NCBI RefSeq assembly: GCF_003992595.1
Contig: NZ_RZNA01000013.1
Location: 39,413 to 103,412, forward strand
Origin: Flagellimonas oceanensis
GTDB lineage: Bacteria > Bacteroidota > Bacteroidia > Flavobacteriales > Flavobacteriaceae
Direction of reading: 5' to 3'
DNA: 64,000 nt
Shown here one piece after another: positions 40,409 to 49,257 of this stretch; positions within the stretch are counted from its first letter, which is position 1, and each line of letters opens with the position of its first letter. The notes beneath the pieces were generated by a model, which was given only the letters and a program-made list of their open reading frames with translations, searched no databases and had not been told where the DNA came from. The translations under genes and the position numbers were made by a program.

Positions 40409-40570
40409 TTATTTCGCTTTCGATGGTCCTTCGGCACGTAAAAGAAAAGGATTTATCCGGTTGGAAACCTGAATATCAAACCTTTGCACCAAAGAATTTA
40501 TATATGCCATCAATTTATAATTGATGGAAGTGGAAGAATTACTACCAGCAAATGCTAAAATTGCAGCCAT
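40409..40570 (-). pseudogene. truncated NAD(P)H-dependent FMN reductase remnant
   Basis: A 53-codon frame begins MAAILAFAGSNSSTSINYKL, which is the N-terminus of NADPH-dependent FMN reductases with the flavin phosphate loop GSNSSTS. Full proteins are about 170-180 residues. After about residue 36 the sequence loses all similarity (…RAEGPSKAK) and stops. The rest of the gene is absent before the next gene, so this is a deletion remnant. Confidence 0.7.
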
Positions 40571-40700
40571 ACCTTAAAATAATTGATTGTTTCGCTAAAA
40601 TACCCCAATAAAAAGATAGGTGCGACTATTTTGTATATTTTTGGCGCAAGAAACATCCAAACCACCTGCAAAACAAGTATATAGGGTGAACGTGAACCAG

Positions 40701-41897
40701 ATGACAGCCAAAAGCAATAGACTGTTTTTTATCGATGCCATGCGGGCATGGGCCATCTTGATGATGCTACAAGGACACTTCATCGATGGATTGTTGGACC
40801 CTGTTTTCAGGGATTCCAGCAATACTGTTTATTCTGTTTGGCTTTATTTCCGCGGGATTACCGCTCCCGTCTTTTTTACGGTTTCAGGCTTTATTTTCAC
40901 TTATTTATTGATTCGAGTCCCACAAAATGGATTGGGCAATCCCAGGGTTTCCAAAGGAATTCGTCGGGGATTGCAACTTTTGGCCATTGGTTATTTACTT
41001 CGGTTGAACTTTGGCGGACTTTTAAAGGGCGAAATCTATAATGGGTTCTACTTGGTTGATGTGCTGCATTGCATAGGACTTTCCATTTTGGAACTAGTAG
41101 GCGTTTATGTGCTAACGGCCAAAAAGAAAAAATATGTTTTCCCGACCGCTCTCGTCATCATTACTTTAGTGCTTTTCTTGTTCGAAAGGGCGTATAAAGA
41201 TTGGTCCTTCGCCTTTTTACCTAATTTCTTGGCGAATTACTTCACCAAAGCCAACGGGTCGGTATTTACCATAATCCCTTGGTTTGGGTACACTACGATC
41301 GGCGCTTTTATATCGGTGCTGTTCACTAGATTCAAAAATTACAGGTATTTGTACCCTGCTGCCATTTCCATAGCCTCGGTAGTTGGTTATTTACTTATTT
41401 ACCAGTCAACTGCGGCTTTTGGTGTACTGTATGATTGGACAGGTTTTGAATTCCTCAAATTGATTTTGTCCAACAATTACCTTTTCATACGATTGGGGAA
41501 TGTTTTTGTGGTCTTTGCTGTATTCATGATACTTCGCCAATTGATGACGAACAAAACAGTTTTAAAGATTGGGGCCAGCACACTTTCCATTTATGTGATT
41601 CACTTCATCATTCTTTACGGAAGTTTTACGGGATTGGGCTTATACCGATTCTTCAATCATTCACTTGCTCCGGAAATTGCGATTCCAGGCGCTCTCGCTT
41701 TTATGATTGCATGTACAATTTTGGCCTTGCAATACAACAAATACGAAACGAGCATCAAATCACAAATTTCTTCAAGCCTTGTTTTTATCCGAACACAGGC
41801 CATTGAATTAAAGGATATTTCCGTACCCGTTCTTCGTGAGGGTTTAATTAGATTCCGTCTTTTTCTGCGTCGGGTACTGCGTACGGTTCGAAGCTAA
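40701..41897 (+). CDS. membrane acyltransferase-like protein (heparan-alpha-glucosaminide N-acetyltransferase-like)
   Basis: The product of 398 residues has around ten transmembrane helices and begins with the IDAMRAWAILMMLQGHF motif typical of membrane acyltransferases and HGSNAT-like proteins (Arg-Ala-x-Ala and the following Gly-His). Such proteins transfer acetyl or acyl groups to envelope glycans. I chose the ATG at 40701 over an upstream one at 40620, since family proteins begin just before the FIDAMR motif and a -7-like box (TATTTTTG, 40636-40643) lies in between. A hairpin follows the stop. Confidence 0.72.
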   Translation: MTAKSNRLFFIDAMRAWAILMMLQGHFIDGLLDPVFRDSSNTVYSVWLYFRGITAPVFFTVSGFIFTYLLIRVPQNGLGNPRVSKGIRRGLQLLAIGYLLRLNFGGLLKGEIYNGFYLVDVLHCIGLSILELVGVYVLTAKKKKYVFPTALVIITLVLFLFERAYKDWSFAFLPNFLANYFTKANGSVFTIIPWFGYTTIGAFISVLFTRFKNYRYLYPAAISIASVVGYLLIYQSTAAFGVLYDWTGFEFLKLILSNNYLFIRLGNVFVVFAVFMILRQLMTNKTVLKIGASTLSIYVIHFIILYGSFTGLGLYRFFNHSLAPEIAIPGALAFMIACTILALQYNKYETSIKSQISSSLVFIRTQAIELKDISVPVLREGLIRFRLFLRRVLRTVRS

Positions 41898-41899
41898 AA

Positions 41900-41937
41900 A
41901 AAGCATCCAACCCTAAGACTGAATGCTTTGTATTTTT
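41900..41937 (+). terminator. probable terminator after the acyltransferase gene
   Basis: A stem AAAGCAT / ATGCTTT with a 16-nt loop is followed by GTATTTTT. It is placed 3 bp after the stop. The stem is short, so the call is moderate. Confidence 0.5.
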
Positions 41938-41958
41938 AGAAAATTGCTGAAATTCGTC

Positions 41959-42051
41959 ATTCTGAACCTGCCTGTCGGCACGCAGGTTTATTTCAGAATC
42001 CCATCAACCCCATAAAAGTAGCATTGTTAGAACCTGAATCAAGTTCAGGTT
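41959..42051. repeat. intergenic palindromic repeat pair
   Basis: Two nested dyads occur. The first is ATTCTGA…TCAGAAT enclosing ACCTGC…GCAGGT (41959-41999). The second is AACCTGAA-N5-TTCAGGTT (42031-42051). The sequence 'CGTCATTCTGAACCTG' style is typical of dispersed intergenic palindromes in flavobacterial genomes. Similar fragments appear at about 43597-43620, 47112-47210 and 62449-62475. Confidence 0.6.
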
Positions 42052-42086
42052 GACGAAAATCTCAAATTAAATAGTGCCTTTCATAC

Positions 42087-43490
42087 CTAAACATGCAGCG
42101 CCCTATCGTCAGTTGCTGCCAAAGCAGCTTCCTTAACAGCTTCTGCATAGGTTGGGTGTGCATGGCTCATGCGGGAAATATCCTCCGCAGATGCCCTAAA
42201 TTCCATTGCCGTAACACCTTCAGCAATCAAATCGGCACAACGTGCTCCAATCATGTGAACGCCCAATACTTCATCGGTATTCTTGTCTGCTAAGATTTTT
42301 ACGAAACCATCAATATCCATACTGGCACGGGCTCTACCCAAGGCACGCATGGGAAACTGACCTGATTTGTATTCCACACCTTCTTCCTTCAATTGCTCTT
42401 CCGTTTTTCCAACGGCCGCAACTTCTGGCCAAGTATAAACCACACCGGGAATCAAATTATAATCGATATGTGGCTTTTGACCTGCCAAGATTTCGGCAAC
42501 CATCGTTCCTTCTTCCTCGGCTTTGTGCGCCAACATAGCTCCTTTTACCACATCGCCAATGGCGTAAATATTGGAAACATTGGTCTGTAGATGTTCATTG
42601 ACCTCTACTCTGCCCCTATCATCCAATTTGACTCCAGCAGCTTCGGCATTTAATCCATCGGTGTAAGGTTTACGGCCAACACTTACCAAACAGTAGTCCC
42701 CTTTAATGGTTACTTCCTTGTCCTTTTTGTCATCAGCCTTTACAATCACTTCATCTCCTTTGCGCTCCACTGATTTTACTTTGTGGGAAAGATTGAACTT
42801 TACCTTTTGCTTTTTCAACACTTTGGTAAGTTCTTTGGACAAAGCGCCATCCATTCCCGGGATAATGCGGTCCATGTATTCCACTACGGTCACATCGGCA
42901 CCCAAACGTTTGTAAACCTGGCCAAGTTCCAATCCAATGACCCCACCCCCGATTACGATCAAGTGTTTGGGAACTTCCTTCAATTTCAATGCCTCTGTTG
43001 ATGTGATGACTCGTTCTTTATCAATTTCTATAAATGGCAAAGATGATGGCTTGGAACCTGTTGCTATGATGATGTTCTTAGCTTCAATGGTCTCTTCCCC
43101 ATCTTCTTTCGCAATAGTTACATGCGTGGCATCCTTAAAGCTTCCCACTCCATGATAGACATCGATTTTGTTCTTGTCCATCAAAAACTCGATACCCTTT
43201 GTTGTTTGGTCGACCACGCCTTGTTTACGGTCGATCATTTGCTTCAGGTTCACCTTTACCTCTCCAGGAATATCGATACCGTGCTCCTCAAAGTGCTTTA
43301 CGGCATCTTCGTAATGGTGTGATGAGTCCAAAAGTGCTTTGGATGGGATACAACCTACATTTAAGCAGGTTCCGCCAAGTGTTGAATACTTTTCTATTAT
43401 TGCCGTTTTCATTCCCAATTGGGCACATCGAATGGCCGCCACATAGCCTCCTGGTCCAGAGCCGATGATGGCTACATCATATTGATTCAT
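42087..43490 (-). CDS. lpdA: dihydrolipoyl dehydrogenase (E3)
   Basis: This is the flavoprotein E3 subunit of 2-oxoacid dehydrogenase and related complexes. It reoxidises dihydrolipoamide with NAD+. The 467-residue length is typical. Visible parts are the FAD loop GSGPGGYVAA, the redox disulfide in GGTCLNVGCIP, the NAD-binding GGGVIGLELGQVY and the C-terminal HAHPTYAEA with the catalytic His-Glu pair. There is no E1 or E2 neighbour, so it probably serves several complexes. Confidence 0.97.
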   Translation of the reverse strand: MNQYDVAIIGSGPGGYVAAIRCAQLGMKTAIIEKYSTLGGTCLNVGCIPSKALLDSSHHYEDAVKHFEEHGIDIPGEVKVNLKQMIDRKQGVVDQTTKGIEFLMDKNKIDVYHGVGSFKDATHVTIAKEDGEETIEAKNIIIATGSKPSSLPFIEIDKERVITSTEALKLKEVPKHLIVIGGGVIGLELGQVYKRLGADVTVVEYMDRIIPGMDGALSKELTKVLKKQKVKFNLSHKVKSVERKGDEVIVKADDKKDKEVTIKGDYCLVSVGRKPYTDGLNAEAAGVKLDDRGRVEVNEHLQTNVSNIYAIGDVVKGAMLAHKAEEEGTMVAEILAGQKPHIDYNLIPGVVYTWPEVAAVGKTEEQLKEEGVEYKSGQFPMRALGRARASMDIDGFVKILADKNTDEVLGVHMIGARCADLIAEGVTAMEFRASAEDISRMSHAHPTYAEAVKEAALAATDDRALHV

Positions 43491-43589
43491 ATTGTAGTAT
43501 TTGTAAGGATAATTTTCTTAAAAACTGTGTTTCGTTGAAACAAGTGTAAAAATACAAATGTTTTTCGGGACAACCCCAATGAATGCTGT

Positions 43590-43625
43590 GGGAAAAAAGG
43601 TTCTCGACTCCGCTCGAACTGACAA
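43590..43625. repeat. dispersed intergenic repeat fragment
   Basis: The segment GGTTCTCGACTCCGCTCG with following AACTGAC matches the 'tcgactgcgctcgaac' type of intergenic repeat seen around 47112-47210. It lies between lpdA and the Lrp gene, with no gene in it. Confidence 0.4.
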
Positions 43626-43682
43626 TTGACAATCCATAGACGGTTTATTGACGATAACCCACTAATTTCTGACTTCTGACCT

Positions 43683-44141
43683 CTAAATATGCACCGATGG
43701 ACTATTCTTAACCTCATTGATCACAAAAGAGCTTTGGGTATTGCCTATGTTGGCTATGGCAGTGAGTTTGGTGACCATGAACTCCCGATAACTCTTCATA
43801 TCCTTCACATATATTTTTAAAATATAGTCGTAGTCCCCTCCCACGTGAAAACATTCGGATACTTCTTTAAGTTGCAATACTTCGCGTTCAAACTTTAGGA
43901 CATTTTCTTTGGTATGCTGTACCAATCGAATCTGGCAGAGTACCATAAAATCACGCCCTACTTTTATTTTGTCCACCAATGCGGTGTATTGTGTAACCAC
44001 GCCATTGCGCTCCAACCTTCGGATACGCTCGTAAACGGCAGTTTTGGACAAATGCAGTGCATCCGCGTATTGTTTGGTAGTTTTTTTGCTGTCCTCTTGG
44101 AGCAATCTGATCAACTCAATGTCAACGTTATCCAGTTTCAT
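43683..44141 (-). CDS. Lrp/AsnC family transcriptional regulator
   Basis: The 152-residue protein has an N-terminal winged helix-turn-helix (KLDNVDIELIRLLQED, KTTKQYADALHLSKTAVYERI) and a C-terminal RAM/Lrp ligand domain. Such regulators respond to amino acids such as leucine, methionine or lysine. It is divergent from the Cys/Met-type PLP enzyme gene, 150 bp away. The AT-rich intergenic region (repeated CATTTAAA/TATTTAAA) is a plausible binding site. Control of that enzyme and the following antiporter is inferred from the arrangement. Confidence 0.9.
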   Translation of the reverse strand: MKLDNVDIELIRLLQEDSKKTTKQYADALHLSKTAVYERIRRLERNGVVTQYTALVDKIKVGRDFMVLCQIRLVQHTKENVLKFEREVLQLKEVSECFHVGGDYDYILKIYVKDMKSYREFMVTKLTAIANIGNTQSSFVINEVKNSPSVHI

Positions 44142-44291
44142 ACCGACGAATTTTCTAGTCCATAGGGCTAAAATTATATTTTATAGATTATTTTCCTAAT
44201 TATTCTTATTTAAATGTCAAATAATCTTCATTTAAACATATCTATTGATTTTACGTCTATGTATTCTTAATTTTATCAAAAACGGTACATT

Positions 44292-45512
44292 ATGGACTAC
44301 AAAGCTTCAGAACATATTCAAGACCTTCAATACTTCGGTGAATTCGGAGGTGTAAACCCCTCTATTTCAGACTCATCAACCTATACCTTTTTGTCGGCAA
44401 AAACCATGTTCGACACCTTCGAAGGAAACACTGAGGGCTGCTACTTGTACAGTCGCCACTCCTCTCCATCCAATCTATATTTAGGTGAGGCCATGGCGCA
44501 ATTGGAAGGAACGGAATCCGCCAACGTATATGCTAGCGGAATGGGTGCGATTACCGCGGTAATTCTTCAGTTGTGCGATTCATGTGACCATATTGTCTGT
44601 AGCCGAACAATATATGGCGGAACTTACGCCTTCTTGAAAAATTTCGTGAAGAAATTCCATATCGATGTCTCTTTTGTGGACATTACCGATTTGGAAACTG
44701 TTGAAAAATCCATCACATCCAAAACCAAAATGATTTACTGCGAGGCTGTCAGTAACCCCTTGTTGGAAATTGCCGATATTCCTTCACTTTCCAAAATATC
44801 CCAAAAAAACGATATGCCCTTGGTGGTGGACAATACCTTTTCCCCATTGACCATCAATGCAGCAAAGCTGGGTGCCGATATCGTGGTGCACAGCCTTACC
44901 AAATTCATCAATGGAAGTAGTGACTGTGTTGCAGGTGCCGTTTGCGCTTCCACTGATTTCTGCTTGAGCCTAAAAGATGTCAACAATGGTGCAGGGATGC
45001 TCTTGGGCAGCACATTGGACAGTCTGCGTGCAGCTTCCATTTTGAAAAATATGCGAACACTTCATATCCGTATCAAAAAACATAGTGAAAACGCCCATTA
45101 TCTGGCAAAACAGTTCGAAAAGGACGGTTTAACAGTGGTGTATCCTGGATTGGAAAGTCATTCTGGACACAATTTGATGAAATCCCAAATGAACCACGAA
45201 TATGGTTTTGGCGGTATGTTGACCCTTGATGTGGGTTCCGTAGAGCGTGCGAACGCCTTGATGGAACTCATGCAAAAAGAAAAGTTGGGGTATTTGGCCG
45301 TTAGTCTTGGGTTCTATAAAACCTTGTTCAGTGCATCGGGAACCTCTACCTCTTCCGAAATACCTGAAGAAGAACAAAAAGAGTTGGGTCTGTCCCAAGG
45401 ACTTATTCGTTTTTCCATAGGTCTGGACAACGATATCCATAAAACCTATACCACGATGCGCAAGTGTATGGAGATGCTGGATATTTTATCTCCCGATGCA
45501 AGTTTGGCTTAA
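44292..45512 (+). CDS. Cys/Met metabolism PLP-dependent enzyme (methionine gamma-lyase-like)
   Basis: The 406-residue protein is a gamma-family PLP enzyme. The cofactor Lys204 is in HSLTKFINGSSD, with the SGMGAI loop, YGGTY and the VVDNTFSPL acidic motif. It is related to methionine gamma-lyase and cystathionine lyases, but the usual Y-[ST]-R-x-x-N-P-T is YSRHSSPSN, so it is a distinct branch. Reaction specificity is uncertain. Neighbours (divergent Lrp regulator, downstream NhaC antiporter) suggest an amino-acid-inducible degradation pathway. Confidence 0.85.
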   Translation: MDYKASEHIQDLQYFGEFGGVNPSISDSSTYTFLSAKTMFDTFEGNTEGCYLYSRHSSPSNLYLGEAMAQLEGTESANVYASGMGAITAVILQLCDSCDHIVCSRTIYGGTYAFLKNFVKKFHIDVSFVDITDLETVEKSITSKTKMIYCEAVSNPLLEIADIPSLSKISQKNDMPLVVDNTFSPLTINAAKLGADIVVHSLTKFINGSSDCVAGAVCASTDFCLSLKDVNNGAGMLLGSTLDSLRAASILKNMRTLHIRIKKHSENAHYLAKQFEKDGLTVVYPGLESHSGHNLMKSQMNHEYGFGGMLTLDVGSVERANALMELMQKEKLGYLAVSLGFYKTLFSASGTSTSSEIPEEEQKELGLSQGLIRFSIGLDNDIHKTYTTMRKCMEMLDILSPDASLA

Positions 45513-45529
45513 TTGATAGGTCCATGAGG

Positions 45530-45549
45530 TTTGCACAACATGGTGCAAA
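45530..45549. promoter_or_regulatory. palindromic element upstream of nhaC
   Basis: A perfect 7-bp dyad TTTGCAC-N6-GTGCAAA lies 17 bp after the PLP enzyme stop and 34 bp before the antiporter start. It may be an operator or a short hairpin. No T run follows, so a terminator is unlikely. Confidence 0.4.
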
Positions 45550-45583
45550 ATCGTAATATTACCTTCTAACAAACTCAGACCAG

Positions 45584-47074
45584 ATGCCGAACAAAAAGGA
45601 AAAACCAAAGTTTAGGGAAGATGAACACATTGTAGAGAATAAAGATTTAACCATTGCAGAAGCGCTTATACCTGTTTTTGCTTTGGTCGTCATGCTTGCT
45701 TATAATGTGTATGTTTTTGGTGATGATGCCCTAAGTGGTTCCAACCAATTTATTTTATTGATGGGCGGTGCCGTAGCTGCCATTGTCGGTATTTTTAATA
45801 AGGTATCCTACAAACGTATGATTGCCGAAGTGGCCGAAAACGTGAAATCAACTACAGGGGCTTTGCTTATTCTTTTAATGGTCGGTGCGTTATCTGGGAC
45901 TTGGTTGATTAGTGGAATCATACCTGCAATGATCTATTACGGACTTCAAATATTGAATCCAACCATATTTTTGGCGGCCAGCGTTATTATATGCGCCATT
46001 ATATCCATAGCAACAGGAAGTAGCTGGACAACCGCTGCAACCGTAGGTATTGCTTTAATCGGTATCGGTGATGCCTTGGGCATTTCATTGGGAATGACGG
46101 CTGGTGCCGTGCTTTCCGGGGCTTATTTTGGAGATAAAATGTCCCCTTTGAGTGACACCACGAACTTGGCACCTGCCATGGCTGGTGGGGATTTGTTCTC
46201 CCATATTCGTTATATGACCTATACCACGGTTCCGACTATTGTTGTGACCTTGATTGTATTCATCATTCTTGGTTTTACCATAGATACATCTGGAGTCGCG
46301 GATACAAGTTCACTTCTTGAAAATATTGGGTCTACCTTTAATATCAATGGTTGGCTATTTATTGTACCCTTGGTGGTCATCGGATTGATTGTTAAAAAAG
46401 CACCACCCCTAATGGCTCTCTTGATCGGGACATTGTTGGGGGGCGTGTTTGCTCTTATTTTTCAGCCGGACATTGTTGCCAACATTGGAGGGGGAACCGC
46501 TTTGAATTTTGAATCCGGTTACAAAGGAATTTTAAATGCCATCACGGTGGATACTTCGATTGCCACTGATGACCCAGCCCTTAACGATTTGTTCTCCTCT
46601 GGTGGAATGTCGGGAATGCTCGGTACCATTTGGCTGATTGTTTGTGCCATGGTATTTGGAGGTATCATGGACGGTATCGGAGCTTTGGAACGCATCACGG
46701 AATCCCTTTTAAAATTGGCCAAGACCACTTTTGGTTTGTTTGCCAGTACAGTTGGTAGTTGTTTGGCGTTGAACGTGACTGCATCCGACCAGTATTTGGC
46801 TATTGTGGTTCCAGGGAAAATGTTTGCCAAAGCCTATGAAGAGCGCGGACTCGCTCCGGAAAACCTAAGTCGATCACTTGAAGATTCAGGAACGGTAACC
46901 TCTGTTTTGGTTCCATGGAACACTTGTGGAGCTTACCACAGCGGAGTTTTGGGTGTCGGTGTCGGAGAGTATGCACTTTACGCCGTTTTCAATTGGCTAA
47001 GTCCGTTTATGACATTGCTTTTTGCCGCATTCCGAATCAAAATCAAACAACTTGCCTCAACAACGGCTGAATAA
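45584..47074 (+). CDS. nhaC: Na+/H+ antiporter, NhaC family
   Basis: The 496-residue protein has about 12 transmembrane helices and carries NhaC-type segments such as ATGSSWTTAATVGIAL, GAVLSGAYFGDKMSPLSDTTNLAP and LEDSGTVTSVLVPWNTCG. It exchanges Na+ for H+ (or an organic acid, as in the malate/lactate subfamily). It is 71 bp after the PLP enzyme on the same strand. Cotranscription may couple amino acid catabolism to transport of an acid product, but this is inference. Confidence 0.9.
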   Translation: MPNKKEKPKFREDEHIVENKDLTIAEALIPVFALVVMLAYNVYVFGDDALSGSNQFILLMGGAVAAIVGIFNKVSYKRMIAEVAENVKSTTGALLILLMVGALSGTWLISGIIPAMIYYGLQILNPTIFLAASVIICAIISIATGSSWTTAATVGIALIGIGDALGISLGMTAGAVLSGAYFGDKMSPLSDTTNLAPAMAGGDLFSHIRYMTYTTVPTIVVTLIVFIILGFTIDTSGVADTSSLLENIGSTFNINGWLFIVPLVVIGLIVKKAPPLMALLIGTLLGGVFALIFQPDIVANIGGGTALNFESGYKGILNAITVDTSIATDDPALNDLFSSGGMSGMLGTIWLIVCAMVFGGIMDGIGALERITESLLKLAKTTFGLFASTVGSCLALNVTASDQYLAIVVPGKMFAKAYEERGLAPENLSRSLEDSGTVTSVLVPWNTCGAYHSGVLGVGVGEYALYAVFNWLSPFMTLLFAAFRIKIKQLASTTAE

Positions 47075-47452
47075 CTTTTTTGGAACCACAACCAATCATC
47101 ACGCCCTGTCTCTTCGAGCACAGTCGAGAAGTTATCGGACAATTTGATCTTTAAATTAGGCCTCGACTTAAGTTTATCTTGAGCGAAGTCGAAAGACTCA
47201 ACCTGACATCTTTTGTTTATGGGATTGGTAGGTTTAGTCAAATAAATTTTCATTTTACTTTTTTCAATATTCGAGCTTCTTGAGAAGTTGTTAAAATTTA
47301 ATGGTCGATTTTGCGATAACGTCAATATTGACAAGGCTTTTTTATGGCATAGTCACAGCTTATCCGACCATAAGAAATACTAATTTTTAAGCTGGTAAAA
47401 GCCATAAAACCACCCTATTTTTGCTACTCGAAAATTAAAAAACATCCAATAA
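47075..47452. other. 378-bp intergenic region with dispersed repeat copies and a promoter-like box
   Basis: I find no gene here. It holds two imperfect dyads of the dispersed type (TTCGA…TCGAGAA at 47113-47130 and TCGACTT…AAGTCGA at 47163-47192). A TATTTTTG box, matching TANNTTTG, lies at 47416-47423, 29 bp before the peroxiredoxin start, and probably marks its promoter. Confidence 0.55.
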
Positions 47453-48097
47453 ATGACTTTAGTAGGAAGAAAATTTCCAAGCATTGAAGTAAACGCCATC
47501 GACGAATTGGGCGATACGTTCAAAATCAACATTTTAGAGAAATCCAAAGCAGAAAACAAGAAAGTATTGTTGTTCTGGTACCCCAAAGATTTCACTTTTG
47601 TGTGTCCAACGGAGCTTTTTGCCTTTCAGCAAAATCTAAGTGAGTTTGAAAAGAGAAATACCATTGTTATCGGAGCTTCTTGTGATACTGCCGAAGTACA
47701 TTTTGCGTGGTTGAACACTGAGAAGGACAACGGTGGAATTGAAGGGGTAACCTATCCTATCGTTTCTGATAGCAACAGAAATCTGGCCACTGCTTTGGGT
47801 ATCTTGGATATCATGAAGGAAGACTACAACGAAGAAACAAATTCTGTTGTAGTTGAAGGTGACAACGTAACCTACAGAGCCACTTACTTGATCGATGAGG
47901 AAGGAACTGTATTCCACGAGAGCATCAACCACATGCCATTGGGTAGAAACGTAAAGGAATTTTTGCGTTTGGTGGATGCCTACACACACGTACAGGAAAA
48001 AGGAGAGGTTTGTCCAGCAAACTGGGAAGAAGGAAAAGAAGCAATGAATGCTGACAGAGCAGGTGTTTCCGATTACTTGGCTAATCACGTAAACTAA
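47453..48097 (+). CDS. 2-Cys peroxiredoxin (AhpC/Prx type)
   Basis: The 214-residue protein is a typical AhpC-type peroxiredoxin that reduces hydrogen peroxide and alkyl hydroperoxides. The peroxidatic Cys51 lies in DFTFVCPTELFAF and the resolving Cys187 in GEVCPANWEEG. The thioredoxin gene 5 bp downstream, in the same operon, is a likely reductant. No AhpF follows. A TANNTTTG box lies just upstream. Confidence 0.94.
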   Translation: MTLVGRKFPSIEVNAIDELGDTFKINILEKSKAENKKVLLFWYPKDFTFVCPTELFAFQQNLSEFEKRNTIVIGASCDTAEVHFAWLNTEKDNGGIEGVTYPIVSDSNRNLATALGILDIMKEDYNEETNSVVVEGDNVTYRATYLIDEEGTVFHESINHMPLGRNVKEFLRLVDAYTHVQEKGEVCPANWEEGKEAMNADRAGVSDYLANHVN

Positions 48098-48102
48098 ACA
48101 CT

Positions 48103-48417
48103 ATGGTTGTAGAATTGGACAAAGACAATTTAAGCGAGGTCATTGCCAACAATGACAACGTAGTGGTGCAGTACAGCGCATCTTGGTGCGGTAACTGCAG
48201 AATCATGAAGCCAAAGTTCAAAAAGGAAGCCTCTTTGAACGAGAACATAACCTTTGTAATGGTCGATGCCGAGAAATTTCCGGAATCCAGAAAGCTGGCC
48301 AACGTGGACAATTTGCCCACTTTCGCCGCATTTTCAAATGGATCTTTGAAAAATCAAGTGCAGACCAATAAATATGATGTTTTAAAAGACTTGATTCATG
48401 AAGTTGCCCATAATTAA
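48103..48417 (+). CDS. thioredoxin-family protein
   Basis: The 104-residue thioredoxin-fold protein has an active site CGNC at residues 29-32 (SWCGNCRIM) in place of the usual CGPC. It lies 5 bp after the peroxiredoxin gene and overlaps the next small gene by 20 bp. It is probably the dedicated electron donor of that peroxiredoxin. Confidence 0.88.
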   Translation: MVVELDKDNLSEVIANNDNVVVQYSASWCGNCRIMKPKFKKEASLNENITFVMVDAEKFPESRKLANVDNLPTFAAFSNGSLKNQVQTNKYDVLKDLIHEVAHN

Positions 48418-48655
48418 ACAATTGGTCAATTTTGCCGAGGAACACGACGAAGACTATCTGCAGGAGACTGCGGATACGTTGGAAAGTGTTTGCGAGGTTT
48501 CCAGTTTAAAGGATGAGGAACTGGATATGATCGGAGAATTGATTTCCAATATTTATGGAGCTCTCGAAGTATCCGGGGAAATCAAAAACGGAACACCCAA
48601 AAAAGAAGCCCTTAACGGTTTTATGTCAAGGGTGCTCGGCTCCATAGACAAGTAA
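48398..48655 (+). CDS. small conserved hypothetical protein of the peroxiredoxin operon
   Basis: The 85-residue acidic, mainly helical protein (KLPIIKQLVNFAEEHDEDYL…) shows no cysteine-based active site. It has Cys32 only. It follows the thioredoxin with an overlap of 20 bp and precedes a strong terminator, so the operon has three genes. I recall such small proteins beside AhpC in flavobacteria, with unknown function. Confidence 0.75.
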   Translation: MKLPIIKQLVNFAEEHDEDYLQETADTLESVCEVSSLKDEELDMIGELISNIYGALEVSGEIKNGTPKKEALNGFMSRVLGSIDK

Positions 48656-48683
48656 CTAACATTGTTGTAAACGTTAACATAAG

Positions 48684-48718
48684 AACCTTCCCATAGCAGA
48701 CTTCGGGAAGGTTTTTTT
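48684..48718 (+). terminator. intrinsic terminator of the peroxiredoxin operon
   Basis: A 9-bp stem AACCTTCCC / GGGAAGGTT with a 12-nt loop is followed by TTTTT. It ends the ahpC-type, thioredoxin and small-protein operon. A TATTTTTG box at 48721-48728 follows directly and may be the tpx promoter. Confidence 0.9.
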
Positions 48719-48750
48719 AGTATTTTTGGTTCCGAATCAAAACTACTACT

Positions 48751-49257
48751 ATGGCAACTGTTACACTAAAAGGAAATGAAATCCATACACTCGGAAACCT
48801 TCCTGAAAATGGCACCCAAGCGCCAAGCTTTACTTTAGTAAAAAACGATCTGTCCACTAGCAGTCTATCAGACTACAAAGGTCAAAAGGTCGTCCTTAAT
48901 ATTTTTCCAAGCATCGATACAGGCACTTGTGCACAATCCGTACGTCAATTTAACCAAGAAGCGGCGGAACTGGACAACACCGTAATATTATGCATCTCCA
49001 AAGACCTGCCTTTCGCACAAGCACGCTTTTGTGGCGCAGAGGGTATCGATAAAGTAGAAACCCTATCCGACTTTAGGGATGGTAACTTTGGCAAATCCTA
49101 CCAGGTGGAGTTTACCGATGGTCCGTTGCAAGGGTTACTGTCACGATCGGTTGCAGTGGTCAACGAAAATGGGGAGGTCATCTATTCCGAACAGGTGTCG
49201 GAAACCGTGGACGAGCCCAATTACAAAGCAGCCCTTGAAGCATTGATGGATGCCTAA
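48751..49257 (+). CDS. tpx: thiol peroxidase
   Basis: Tpx is an atypical 2-Cys peroxiredoxin that reduces lipid and alkyl hydroperoxides with thioredoxin. In this 168-residue protein Cys60 (SIDTGTCAQS) is peroxidatic and Cys94 (ARFCGAEG) is resolving, at the normal spacing. Its end overlaps the start of dgkA by 8 bp. Confidence 0.95.
   Translation: MATVTLKGNEIHTLGNLPENGTQAPSFTLVKNDLSTSSLSDYKGQKVVLNIFPSIDTGTCAQSVRQFNQEAAELDNTVILCISKDLPFAQARFCGAEGIDKVETLSDFRDGNFGKSYQVEFTDGPLQGLLSRSVAVVNENGEVIYSEQVSETVDEPNYKAALEALMDA

Noticed and set aside
47220..47334. Minus-strand frame of 118 codons overlapping the repeat region after nhaC
   Set aside because: It runs through palindromic repeats and the end of nhaC and encodes no recognisable domain.
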